Part shown: positions 18,440-27,782 of the stretch, piece by piece
Layout: every line of letters starts with the position of its first letter
Position numbering within the stretch: the first letter of the stretch is position 1
Assembly (NCBI GenBank): GCA_030832095.1
Contig: JAURJT010000035.1
Span: 1-64,000, forward strand
Reading direction: 5' to 3'
Length of the DNA: 64,000 nt
DNA from: Gammaproteobacteria bacterium
Lineage (GTDB): Bacteria; Pseudomonadota; Gammaproteobacteria; Burkholderiales; Burkholderiaceae_B
Position numbers and translations under genes: made by a program
The notes under the pieces: generated by a model
Database searches by the model: none
What the model was told of the DNA's origin: nothing
Seen by the model: only the letters and a program-made list of their open reading frames with translations

Positions 18440-18673
18440 GGTGCTGAAAAATCCTATTGATCGATAGATAAGAATAGTGGCGAGCGTCCCTCGCGTCTGA
18501 GGCGCGTCACTCAAGCGGGGCTACGATAGGCTCGTGGCCAACTGCTGACATACTAAACGTTCTCTGGCTAACGGCAAAATGACGCTAGCGCCCTCGCGAC
18601 GATGACAACACAGAAAGGTGTGGTTGCAACGCGCTTTGACGCTAATATGTTGAAAAACCAATAGGAAACCGTC

Positions 18674-19864
18674 ATGCCAAACACTGAATCCGTCGCGGTA
18701 CACGCTGAGGTCAAACAGGCCATTCTTGACTGGTTACGTGCCCACGAGCAAGAGATGTTCACCCTGCTCGAACAAGTCGTGAACATTGATAGCGGCAGCT
18801 ACAACAAAGCTGGCGTTGATCAAGTGGGTGCAGTTTTTCGTAAACATCTCGAAGCGGCTGGGGTCGACACAAAGGTGCACCCCAATGCGAAGCACGGAGA
18901 CTGTCTCGTGGCTGAAGTACCCGGCAGTGCTGGGCCTGAGGCAGCGCACGTGCTGCTGATGGGGCATATGGATACCGTGTTCCCCGATGGAACGGCGGCG
19001 CAACGTCCGTATCGCGTTGAAAACGGAATCGCCTATGGCGCAGGCGTAGCGGATATGAAAGCAGGCCTGGTCATGAACACCTTTGTGGCACGAGCGTTTC
19101 ATGCCTGCGGTGGTAATCAGTCGCCCATAAAGGTGCTCTACACCGGCGACGAAGAAATCGCCTCGCCCGCTTCGCGAGAACTGATCCTGAAAATGGCTAA
19201 AGGCGCCGCCACCGTATTGAACGCCGAACCTGGTCGGCCAAGCGGCAACGTAGTCACGTCTCGCAAAGGCGCCTTCTTTATCGACTTCGAAGTCGATGGC
19301 GTGGCCGCGCACTCAGGCGTCAATCACGACAAGGGCGCCAGCGCAATCGAGGCCTTAGCCAGAAAGATCACCGCACTACATCAACTCACTGACCGTGCCG
19401 CCGGTATCACCGCAAATGTCGGAACGATAAAAGGGGGCATGTCAGTCAATACCGTAGCCCCCCATGCCTCGGGCCAATTAGATGTTCGGTTTCCTGGTGA
19501 CGTGGATCATGAGGAACTGCAGCAACGCATCAAAGACATCATCGAAGAGGAAGCCCTGCCCTGCACCTGCGGGCGCATCACACATCAAGGGACCTTTCTT
19601 CCCTTATTCGAGACGAATGCCAGTCGCGACCTGTTAGCCGACTACCGCATGTCTGCCGAAGAACTGGGCGTGCAAGTCAAAGGCGAGTTCACCGGCGGCT
19701 CAGCAGACAGCGGCCTCACAGCCTCAGTCGGAGCCCCCACCCTATGCGCAACCGGCCCAGTCGGCGGCCAAGTGCATACCGCCGACGAATACTGCCGCAT
19801 CGACACCCTAGTACTCAGAGCACAAGCCGTAGCACTCACCATCCTAGCCCGCGACACCCAGTAA
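18674..19864 (+). CDS. M20-family metallopeptidase, glutamate carboxypeptidase-like
   Basis: M20 zinc aminoacylases and carboxypeptidases cleave C-terminal Glu or acyl groups. This 396-residue protein shows the metal-site motifs MGHMDTVFPDG (about residue 97), GAGVADMKAG and the catalytic DEEIASP, with a dimerisation domain from about 210 to 310. The closest recognisable subgroup is the CPG2-like carboxypeptidases. No signal peptide is seen, so it is probably cytoplasmic. RBS AGGAA precedes the ATG. Confidence 0.87.
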   Translation: MPNTESVAVHAEVKQAILDWLRAHEQEMFTLLEQVVNIDSGSYNKAGVDQVGAVFRKHLEAAGVDTKVHPNAKHGDCLVAEVPGSAGPEAAHVLLMGHMDTVFPDGTAAQRPYRVENGIAYGAGVADMKAGLVMNTFVARAFHACGGNQSPIKVLYTGDEEIASPASRELILKMAKGAATVLNAEPGRPSGNVVTSRKGAFFIDFEVDGVAAHSGVNHDKGASAIEALARKITALHQLTDRAAGITANVGTIKGGMSVNTVAPHASGQLDVRFPGDVDHEELQQRIKDIIEEEALPCTCGRITHQGTFLPLFETNASRDLLADYRMSAEELGVQVKGEFTGGSADSGLTASVGAPTLCATGPVGGQVHTADEYCRIDTLVLRAQAVALTILARDTQ

Positions 19865-19897
19865 TAAAGAAGCGACCCACCGCATCAACCCACCCCA

Positions 19898-19966
19898 GCG
19901 CTTGAACAGCCCCGGAGTGGCGTATTTTGCCCAGCACAAATACCCACGCAGGGGCGGTTCAAGCGC
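19898..19966. repeat. Long cruciform: 16-base arms with an inner stem
   Basis: GCGCTTGAACAGCCCC (19898-19913) is matched by GGGGCGGTTCAAGCGC (19951-19966) with one mismatch. Inside, GTGG.GTATTT pairs with AAATAC.CAC. There is no U-tract. It stands alone between the M20 peptidase and the groEL terminators and is not explained by them. Confidence 0.7.
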
Positions 19967-19994
19967 GTGCGAATAAAGAGGACAAAACACGCAT

Positions 19995-20025
19995 AAAAAA
20001 ATCCAGACCGAAGCCTGGATTTTTT
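19995..20025. terminator. Bidirectional terminator between groEL and the M20 peptidase
   Basis: On the minus strand AAATCCAGGC-TTCG-GTCTGGATTT makes a 10-bp stem with a stable UUCG loop. Poly-A on the left and poly-T on the right give a U-tract in both directions, so it can end groEL and the M20 gene. Confidence 0.85.
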
Positions 20026-20039
20026 ACCTGACATAGGTA

Positions 20040-20057
20040 CCTGAGCCGAAGCTCAGG
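20040..20057 (-). terminator. UUCG hairpin directly after groEL
   Basis: The minus strand reads CCTGAGC-TTCG-GCTCAGG, a perfect 7-bp stem with a UUCG tetraloop, 16 bases after the groEL stop. It precedes the main terminator and may protect the mRNA 3' end or assist termination. Confidence 0.6.
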
Positions 20058-20073
20058 CCATGTGCAACTGAGC

Positions 20074-21732
<1,659 letters not shown>

Positions 21733-21757
21733 TTAGGTTTCCTTCGTATTCTGTGGA

Positions 21758-22045
21758 TTACTGGACAACAGCGAGAATTTCTTCTTCGCGGATGACCAGA
21801 ACTTCTTCGCCATCAACTTTGACGGTTTGGCCAGCATATTTGCCGAACAAAACTTTATCGCCAACTTTGACGTCCATTTTCAGGACTTTGCCGTCTTCAG
21901 TTTGTTTGCCGGGACCAACGGCTAGCACTTCACCTTGATCGGGCTTTTCAGCCGCGCTTTCAGGGATAACGATGCCCGAGGCAGTTGTGCGCTCGTTGTC
22001 CAGGCGTTTGACGATCACGCGATCGTGCAGGGGACGCAGGGCCAT
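21758..22045 (-). CDS. groES: Co-chaperonin GroES (10 kDa)
   Basis: GroES caps the GroEL ring. The 95-residue protein starts [34 protein letters not shown] with the mobile loop at about 17-34, and ends EEEILAVV. It is the first gene of the groES-groEL operon, 54 bases downstream of the CIRCE operator. Confidence 0.98.
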   Translation of the reverse strand: MALRPLHDRVIVKRLDNERTTASGIVIPESAAEKPDQGEVLAVGPGKQTEDGKVLKMDVKVGDKVLFGKYAGQTVKVDGEEVLVIREEEILAVVQ

Positions 22046-22098
22046 GTAGAACTCCTGTTACAAATAATAAGGTTGTTGGAAAACGCCTTCGTGAGTTG

Positions 22099-22125
22099 TT
22101 AGCACTCACTGGGGTCGAGTGCTAA
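22099..22125 (-). promoter_or_regulatory. CIRCE operator of groES-groEL (HrcA site)
   Basis: TTAGCACTC-N9-GAGTGCTAA matches the CIRCE consensus at all 18 arm positions. The repressor HrcA binds this element and is inactivated on heat shock. It overlaps the -10 box by one base and covers the start of transcription. Confidence 0.96.
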
Positions 22126-22153
22126 TTATAAGGGTTGTTTGGTGGATTTCAAG
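22125..22153 (-). promoter_or_regulatory. groES promoter with combined sigma70 and sigma32 features
   Basis: The minus strand reads CTTGAA, 13 bases, then CCCTTATAAT. TTGAAA-N16-TATAAT is a good sigma70 promoter. The same bases also give CTTGAA-N13-CCCTTAT, close to the sigma32 consensus. With CIRCE downstream, both negative and positive heat-shock control are plausible. Confidence 0.7.
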
Positions 22154-22159
22154 AGGCTA

Positions 22160-22823
22160 AGAGATTTATAGCATTCGGGCGAGCTGTCGGATATCAGCTG
22201 TCGTTGGCAATCCAAGTTGAGATGTTTGAAAACTACGTTCAGATTCGACACCTCTATAGCTGACGGAGCCTTCAGAGGAGGCGTCGCCTTCAATCCTGTC
22301 ACGCAAGATTTTTGCACTTCGCCAATGCAAAATCTAGCGCTTTCCCTTTGATTGAATCAAGCGTAAAGTGTTTTAGCACGCTAATTATAGGGTGCATTTG
22401 CGCGAATTAATATCACTGTAACTAAGTTTATTTTACAAATTACCCGCGCGTCGAACTTCACCCTTGCGTTTCGAGCCTTTATTTTAATCAATGCTTTGCG
22501 CGCTTCGTGGCCAACTGGGACCGCTAGTAAGCAAGCGCGATGTTTAGGCTTGACCTCAGATGATTGTCTCTTTACCTATTACGACCCTCACACAACTCAA
22601 GCCGCGCTTGACGGAATTGCCAAGATCCATCTCGCACTCAAAAAGTAGCTTGCCTGAGCCCTCAATGTTTACACGCGTGAACACGCGTGAACAATTGCTG
22701 CAAGCTTTTCGCAACGACCGCGCGACTCAACTTCAACCACCGTTAGCGGAAAGAGAGGCACCTCTATGTATCAAAAACACATGTTTATGTAGTCCCAGTT
22801 GCGTAAGTCTGTTAACCATCCTA
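22160..22823. other. Intergenic region upstream of the autotransporter, no gene recognised
   Basis: About 660 bases separate the groES promoter from the chosen autotransporter start. An open frame in phase with the autotransporter runs from 22560 but encodes no recognisable peptide. A better ribosome-binding context (AAAGAGAGG before the ATG at 22766) is out of frame and ends after 8 codons. A direct repeat ACACGCGTGA occurs twice at about 22671-22690. GCTAATTATAGGG near 22380-22392 resembles the groES -10 region and may be a promoter. Confidence 0.4.
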
Positions 22824-25742
22824 ATGCGATTATTGGCACTAACGTTTTTGCTGATGATAGGATTTATTCACAGGGCCGAGGCGCAGCAAGTATTTGTTAC
22901 TAGTGAGCTTAACGGAACAATCGGCTTGTACAGCGCTACAAGCGGTGCGGCAGTGAACACGAGCCTTGTGAGTGGTTTAGCTGGCCCAGATGGTATCGCC
23001 GTTTCCGGTTCAAACATTTATGTTGCAAACTACAACGGTGGAACAATCGGCGTGTACAACGCCACAAGCGGTGCGGCAGTGAACGCGAGCCTTGTCAGTG
23101 GGTTAGCTCGCCCAAATGGTATCGCCGTTTCCGGTTCAAACATTTATATTACGAACTACCACGGCGGAACAATCGGCGTGTACAACGCCCAAAGCGGTAC
23201 AGCAGTGAACGCAAGTCTTGTGAGTGGGTTAGCTTCTCCATGGGGTATCGCCGTTTACGGTTCAAATATTTATGTTGTGAACACCCTCTCTGGAATAATC
23301 GGCGTGTATAACGCCACAAGCGGTACGGCAGTGAACGCGAGCCTTGTGAGTGGGTTAAATGGCCCAACTGGTATCGCCGTTTACGGTTCAAACATTTATG
23401 TTGCGAAGTACAACGATGGAACAATCGGCGTGTACAACGCCACAAGCGGTGCGGTAGTGAACGCGAGTCTTGTGAGCGGATTAAATGGCCCATCTGGTAT
23501 CGCCATATACGGTTCAAACATTTATGTCACGAATATAGGTAGCGGAACAATCGGCGTGTACACCACAAGCGGTACGGTAGTGAACGCAAACCTTGTGAGT
23601 GGGTTACTTAATTCCTATTTTCTTGCTGTGGTGGACGCAATCGATAATACGAACGGCGGCGGTAGTGGTAGTAACGGCACCCCGACGCCCTCTGACATTG
23701 TGGCGGGTAGTAGCGTTGGCTTAAGTAGCATTGGCCTCACAGCCAAGCCAGTTCTTGCAGGTGGTACCTTGGCACTAAACAAAGGTGATAGCTCGAGCGT
23801 ATCCATCACCATCACCAGCGCAGGCGGCACGATTCAACAGCCAACCTCAGGTTCTGCCACGCTTTCTGGCGTGTTCTCGGGTGCGGGCGGTTTAACGTTC
23901 ATTGGCACCGGTAGCACGACCATGAGCGGCGCCAATACCTACAGTGGCGGCACGACAGTGTCGGGTGGCACCTTGGTGGTAGCGGGCCCTTCGCCAACCG
24001 GCACGGGTGATGTATTCGTGGCCTCTGCGGGTACGTTGATGGGCACGGGCACGATTGCCGGCAATAGTATTGTGAGTGGTGTGCTTAAGCCGGGTAACTC
24101 GCCGGGCTATTTGTCTTTCACTCAAAACTTGACACTGAACGCTGGGTCGACCTACCGGCAAGACATCGCTGGCAATGTGCAAACAAACAATGCTTCGCCC
24201 TCGGGGGCTTCAGGCTATTACTCCTTTGTGAATGTGGGTAGTCAATTGACGATTACTTCGGGTGCGACACTCACGCCACGCTTATCAAATTTGTTTAGTG
24301 CAAGTGAGGCAGGTTACGGCAGTGACATTTACGTACCAGTGTTGGGCGACAAGTTTCGTATCATCACTGCAGGTGGTATCACGGGTCGCTTCACCACCCT
24401 CACCCAACCTGCAGAGTTAAGCAGCGGCACACAATTCATCGCGTTTTTTAACGTTAACAGCAGTAATAGCGTTGATCTCGCTACGGTACCAACGTCATAC
24501 AGCGCGAACTTGTCATCGAATACAACCAACGCCAAGTCTGTGGCGGGTGTTTTAGATCAGTTGTTGGGTGTAAATAAAGCAGGCACAGCGTCGTCAGCGC
24601 AAGACTCGTTACTCTACGCATTAGCAGGTCAAACAGCAGCAAGCTTGCCCACCTTTGCACAGGCGTTAGCCGGCGAGATTCACGCAGCCTCTGTCGCTAC
24701 CCTGCCCCAAACTACGCAACGCGTGCAGCAAGCGGTGTTGGCTCGCTTGGGTGACTATCCGATGGCGCCTAGCCAGCTTAATCCTGCGCTGAACAACGCA
24801 TTGTTGACGGGCGGTATCAGCGCCACCAACACTTCGGGCCTGCCGACTGCAAGCATGAGCACAAACCCAGCGGTCAACCCAAATGCCGTGAACGGAACAA
24901 GTGCTGCGGTAGCAGACGGCAGAGCGTGGGGTGAGATCGCGTATCAACGTGCTGAGCGCGCAAGCAACAGCGCCGGTAACGGGTTCAACAGCAATCTGTA
25001 TCAAATCGTCACGGGTGTAGATGCCTATTCAAACGCAGAGTTGGGCTTAAAACTTGGTGGCGGTATCTCGTTATCCAACACGACTGTTACAGCCAATGGT
25101 GGCAACAGCACCATCCAACAAGGCTCGCTCTTTGTCTACGGCAAAATGTCTGTGCTGCAAGACTATGTGCTCGATGGCATGGCAAGCGTAGGCATGAGCT
25201 CAACCAATCTATCGCGCAATGATCCAACCGGTTACACAGGCGGCTTTAGCAGCAAAGCCGTACTGGGTAATGATGCGCTGGTAAGCGTTGGCATCAGCCG
25301 TGGGTTCGAGTACAGCGACCTGCGCGTGACACCCTACGCACGCTTAACCTATCAGTACGTTGGTCAAAATTCGTACGATGAAGGCAACGGCGCAGCAGCA
25401 CTGAACATCGCTCGCTTTAGCGGCAGTGCAGTGCGTGGCGTGATTGGTGTGGCAGCTGGGTCGTTAAACAAAGACCCACTCAAAGACGAATATACCTATC
25501 GTGCCAACATCGCAGTGGGTGCTGATACCTCAGGCTTATTAAACCCAACGCTGAACACCACGCTTGGTGGTTACTCAAGCAGCGTCACGACGGCCACAGC
25601 AGGCTCTGCCTTTATACAAGTGGGGTTGTATGGCACGGTCAAAATAGCTGACAACGCTTATGCGTATGCGGGCGTGTCGGGTGAAGCCAGATCGGGGCAG
25701 ACGCTTTACGGTGGCAGCGTGGGGTTGCGGATGGCGTTTTGA
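22824..25742 (+). CDS. Autotransporter adhesin-like protein with N-terminal NHL-type beta-propeller passenger
   Basis: A type Va secreted surface protein. From the chosen ATG: signal peptide MRLLALTFLLMIGFIHRAEA, then six 42-residue repeats (about residues 25-275) of the pattern GTIGVYNATSG..VNASLVSGL..P.GIAVYGSNIYV. A Gly/Ser linker follows, then a passenger-associated beta-helix stretch (GANTYSGGTTVSGGTLVV, about 370-430). The last ~280 residues (from about AWGEIAYQRAERAS) are an autotransporter barrel ending in Phe (GLRMAF). NHL-like repeats normally build six-bladed propellers, and exactly six are present. In-frame upstream ATGs exist at 22560 and 22665; the chosen start gives a clean signal peptide but has no clear ribosome-binding site. 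Ligand unknown. Confidence 0.82.
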   Translation: MRLLALTFLLMIGFIHRAEAQQVFVTSELNGTIGLYSATSGAAVNTSLVSGLAGPDGIAVSGSNIYVANYNGGTIGVYNATSGAAVNASLVSGLARPNGIAVSGSNIYITNYHGGTIGVYNAQSGTAVNASLVSGLASPWGIAVYGSNIYVVNTLSGIIGVYNATSGTAVNASLVSGLNGPTGIAVYGSNIYVAKYNDGTIGVYNATSGAVVNASLVSGLNGPSGIAIYGSNIYVTNIGSGTIGVYTTSGTVVNANLVSGLLNSYFLAVVDAIDNTNGGGSGSNGTPTPSDIVAGSSVGLSSIGLTAKPVLAGGTLALNKGDSSSVSITITSAGGTIQQPTSGSATLSGVFSGAGGLTFIGTGSTTMSGANTYSGGTTVSGGTLVVAGPSPTGTGDVFVASAGTLMGTGTIAGNSIVSGVLKPGNSPGYLSFTQNLTLNAGSTYRQDIAGNVQTNNASPSGASGYYSFVNVGSQLTITSGATLTPRLSNLFSASEAGYGSDIYVPVLGDKFRIITAGGITGRFTTLTQPAELSSGTQFIAFFNVNSSNSVDLATVPTSYSANLSSNTTNAKSVAGVLDQLLGVNKAGTASSAQDSLLYALAGQTAASLPTFAQALAGEIHAASVATLPQTTQRVQQAVLARLGDYPMAPSQLNPALNNALLTGGISATNTSGLPTASMSTNPAVNPNAVNGTSAAVADGRAWGEIAYQRAERASNSAGNGFNSNLYQIVTGVDAYSNAELGLKLGGGISLSNTTVTANGGNSTIQQGSLFVYGKMSVLQDYVLDGMASVGMSSTNLSRNDPTGYTGGFSSKAVLGNDALVSVGISRGFEYSDLRVTPYARLTYQYVGQNSYDEGNGAAALNIARFSGSAVRGVIGVAAGSLNKDPLKDEYTYRANIAVGADTSGLLNPTLNTTLGGYSSSVTTATAGSAFIQVGLYGTVKIADNAYAYAGVSGEARSGQTLYGGSVGLRMAF
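22914..23660 (+). repeat. Six tandem 126-bp repeats encoding propeller blades
   Basis: Units begin at 22914, 23040, 23166, 23292, 23418 and 23544, each opening with GGAACAATCGG (GGAATAATCGG in one). Similarity between neighbours is high at the DNA level, including synonymous positions. The sixth is shorter by one codon and diverges at its end. The spacing of exactly 126 bases keeps the frame. Confidence 0.9.
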
Positions 25743-25962
25743 GCAAACAGTGAGGTATCACCGGCCAGGCAGAACGGAGGTGCGCCGAAACGTCAGACTC
25801 GCGCGAAGTCGCCGCGAACGCACTCCAACTCTCTGACCTTCTCTAAAACTCCAGAGAACGAGTGCCAGTTCAAAAAACTGGGACTTTGCGAGAGTTTCAG
25901 TCACTCACTGTTTTCAATTAACAATGGAACCCAGACTTTGATTGCTAACGATAGCGTCTGAA

Positions 25963-26304
25963 CTATTCGACGATGGCTTGCAGTCGCTCAAGAGCGTCAT
26001 CGACCACGACTTGAGGCACCCTTTCAATCTTGCGTGCTTTACGCGCAGCAAGATCAAGCATGCGTATCTTGTTCAAGAGCGCAACGCCCTGAGTCTTGCA
26101 CCCTGTACCCATTAACGTAACGACAAACCCAGCGTATCTCGCGTGATCGCCGCCTTGAGTAATTGGGGCTAGCAATACATCACCTAGCTTGTTGAATTCT
26201 TTAGTTGTCAACACGAGGGCAGGTCTATTGCCACGCTGCACATGTCCAACCGTTGGATCCAGAGGAACGTTGTCGATATCTCCTCGCTCAAAAATCTTCA
26301 CCAC
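25963..26304 (-). CDS. MazF/PemK-family endoribonuclease toxin
   Basis: This family cleaves mRNA at short specific sequences when its antitoxin is lost. The protein shows GDIDNVPLDPTVGHVQRGNRPALVLTT at the start (split here for length), then VLLAPITQGG, GVALLNKIRMLD and the C-terminal VPQVVVDDALERLQAIV, all typical of the MazF/PemK/ChpB fold. The start is one of two tandem GTG codons (26304 or 26301) that overlap the antitoxin stop as GTGGTGA. An upstream open frame to 26379 is just overlap with the antitoxin gene. 113 residues, normal. Confidence 0.87.
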   Translation of the reverse strand: MVKIFERGDIDNVPLDPTVGHVQRGNRPALVLTTKEFNKLGDVLLAPITQGGDHARYAGFVVTLMGTGCKTQGVALLNKIRMLDLAARKARKIERVPQVVVDDALERLQAIVE

Positions 26305-26552
26305 TGCACCTCTTGTCCGACAGGCTGAGCTACATCCCACAGCGTAAGGTCTGCAGGCATTGGCGCCTTCAAGTCGCACTGAGCAATCATTTCTGCCAAG
26401 ACATAGTTGCGCTTTGGGGTCAAAACAATCTTGCCATCGGGTGTGGTGTTCAGTGTCAGGTGATGGCCGACACCAATCCCTAGGTCTTTAAGTACGGGTG
26501 GTGGCATAACAAGTGCCGTGCTGTTACCCATCTTTTTTAATACGATTTCCAC
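26298..26552 (-). CDS. MazE/ChpS-like AbrB-fold antitoxin
   Basis: The 84-residue protein begins MEIVLKKMGNSTALVMPPPVLKDLGI, the SpoVT/AbrB swapped-hairpin DNA-binding domain. It has a C-terminal segment (LWDVAQPVGQEVQW) suited to bind and neutralise the toxin. It lies just upstream of the toxin gene with overlapping stop and start codons, the normal order for autoregulated MazEF pairs. Confidence 0.85.
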   Translation of the reverse strand: MEIVLKKMGNSTALVMPPPVLKDLGIGVGHHLTLNTTPDGKIVLTPKRNYVLAEMIAQCDLKAPMPADLTLWDVAQPVGQEVQW

Positions 26553-26699
26553 AGAAAACTCCGACTCGCTATTGATCGACTAATTTCACCACCACAACAC
26601 TTCAAATGTACAACAATGTATTACACCTGAAGGATCACAAACGTCTCACAGCCTTATGTTCAAGCCTGATACATAAAAAACCAAGTGACTGGTGAATAT

Positions 26700-27671
26700 C
26701 TAATCGGTGATGTGTGCCGCGGCTTCGCTATTCGTGACAGGCAAAGCGGGTCGGTTCGCCATCATCCAATCTAGCCAAGCCCGTGCGGCCGCATCAAGCG
26801 TTCGCCCCTCTGGCTGCACGACAAACAAGCGCCGCTCTAGACCGCGAAAATCTAGGTGGCGGCGGACAAGATCCGTGTAATGGAAGTGATACAAATTGAA
26901 TTGAGGAATGGCAGCCAGCCCAACGCCGGCTCGCACCAGACCGATTACCGTGGCTAGCTGTTCGACTTCCATCAGAGTTGGAGCGTCCTCTGGCTTGAGC
27001 ACGCTCAGCAGGTATTGGCCAACAATGCTGTGTCGCGACTGGGTGATGAACCGTTCGCCAGCCAAGTCCCTCACCAAGACCCGCGGTAAATCCGCTAAGC
27101 GATGGTCCTTTCGACAGACAAGTTCGAAACTGTCGGAGGCGAACCACTGGCTCTCGAGCCCTTGCTCATCGGCCGCCTGTGTAGTGATGCAAAAGTCGGC
27201 CTGCCCGCTACGTACCAGTTCGATTCCTTTTTCAGACAGCACATCGCACACCGTGACCTCGATACCCGGGAAACGTTTGCTGAAGTCCGCAAGCACCGTC
27301 GGCAGCCAACCAGCGGCTAATGATGGCAGCAGGGCGATGGTCACGCGCCCGTAGCGGTGGTCTGCCAAACTGCGCACGTTTTCGAGTCCGCTCTGCAGTT
27401 CGAGCAGTATTCGACGCGCAGGACCTTCAAAGGCCGAACCCGCTGCGGTAAGGGTGACGTTGCGCGTGTTACGAACGAATAATTTGGCGCCGACCACCTG
27501 TTCCAGCGACTGAATAACGGCGCTAAAGGCCGACTGTGACAGCGCTATCGATTGCGCGGCTTGGGTGAAATGGCACGTCCGTGCCAACGCCAAGAAGGCT
27601 CGCAGGTGTCTCACAGACAGGCTAGAAGAGCTGTGTGAATTAAAGATACGTGTATTCAACTGTGTATCCAT
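26700..27671 (-). CDS. LysR-family transcriptional regulator
   Basis: The N-terminal winged helix-turn-helix (LRAFLALARTCHFTQAAQSIALSQSAFSAVIQSLE, about residues 22-60) and a substrate-binding domain of periplasmic-protein fold are intact. 323 residues, with an N-terminal extension of about 15 residues. It is divergent from the Bug receptor gene beginning at 27783, and the gap holds candidate operator repeats, so it most likely controls that gene in response to its ligand. The inducer is unknown. Confidence 0.92.
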   Translation of the reverse strand: MDTQLNTRIFNSHSSSSLSVRHLRAFLALARTCHFTQAAQSIALSQSAFSAVIQSLEQVVGAKLFVRNTRNVTLTAAGSAFEGPARRILLELQSGLENVRSLADHRYGRVTIALLPSLAAGWLPTVLADFSKRFPGIEVTVCDVLSEKGIELVRSGQADFCITTQAADEQGLESQWFASDSFELVCRKDHRLADLPRVLVRDLAGERFITQSRHSIVGQYLLSVLKPEDAPTLMEVEQLATVIGLVRAGVGLAAIPQFNLYHFHYTDLVRRHLDFRGLERRLFVVQPEGRTLDAAARAWLDWMMANRPALPVTNSEAAAHITD

Positions 27672-27683
27672 CTGTGCATTCAG

Positions 27684-27759
27684 CTAATTTTTCGATTAGT
27701 TTATCTAAATAATGAGTTGGACAGGTTAATTTCGCTTGACTAGAGTAGTCATTCATTAT
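27684..27759. promoter_or_regulatory. Candidate LysR operator repeats between divergent genes
   Basis: CTAAT-TTTTCG-ATTAG (27684-27699) is an inverted repeat of LysR-box type. Wider arms ATAATGA (27709-27715) and TCATTAT (27753-27759) flank the likely promoter of the Bug gene. Position in a divergent lysR promoter region supports regulation. Confidence 0.45.
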
Positions 27760-27782
27760 TTTCACCATGATTGGTCTTATTC

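Noticed and set aside
19898..19966. Cruciform considered as an integron attC site
   Set aside because: The arms do not carry the required RYYYAAC / GTTRRRY core pair, and no integrase or cassette array is near.
22126..22317. 63-codon minus-strand open frame upstream of groES
   Set aside because: It overlaps the CIRCE operator and groES promoter, has no ribosome-binding site and shows no recognisable sequence.
23149..23517. Minus-strand repetitive frame opposite the autotransporter repeats
   Set aside because: It is a by-product of the 126-bp tandem repeats in the coding strand; no start signal.
22914..23660. Tandem array as a possible CRISPR
   Set aside because: Units are contiguous, 126 bp, in frame with the autotransporter, and have no unique spacers.
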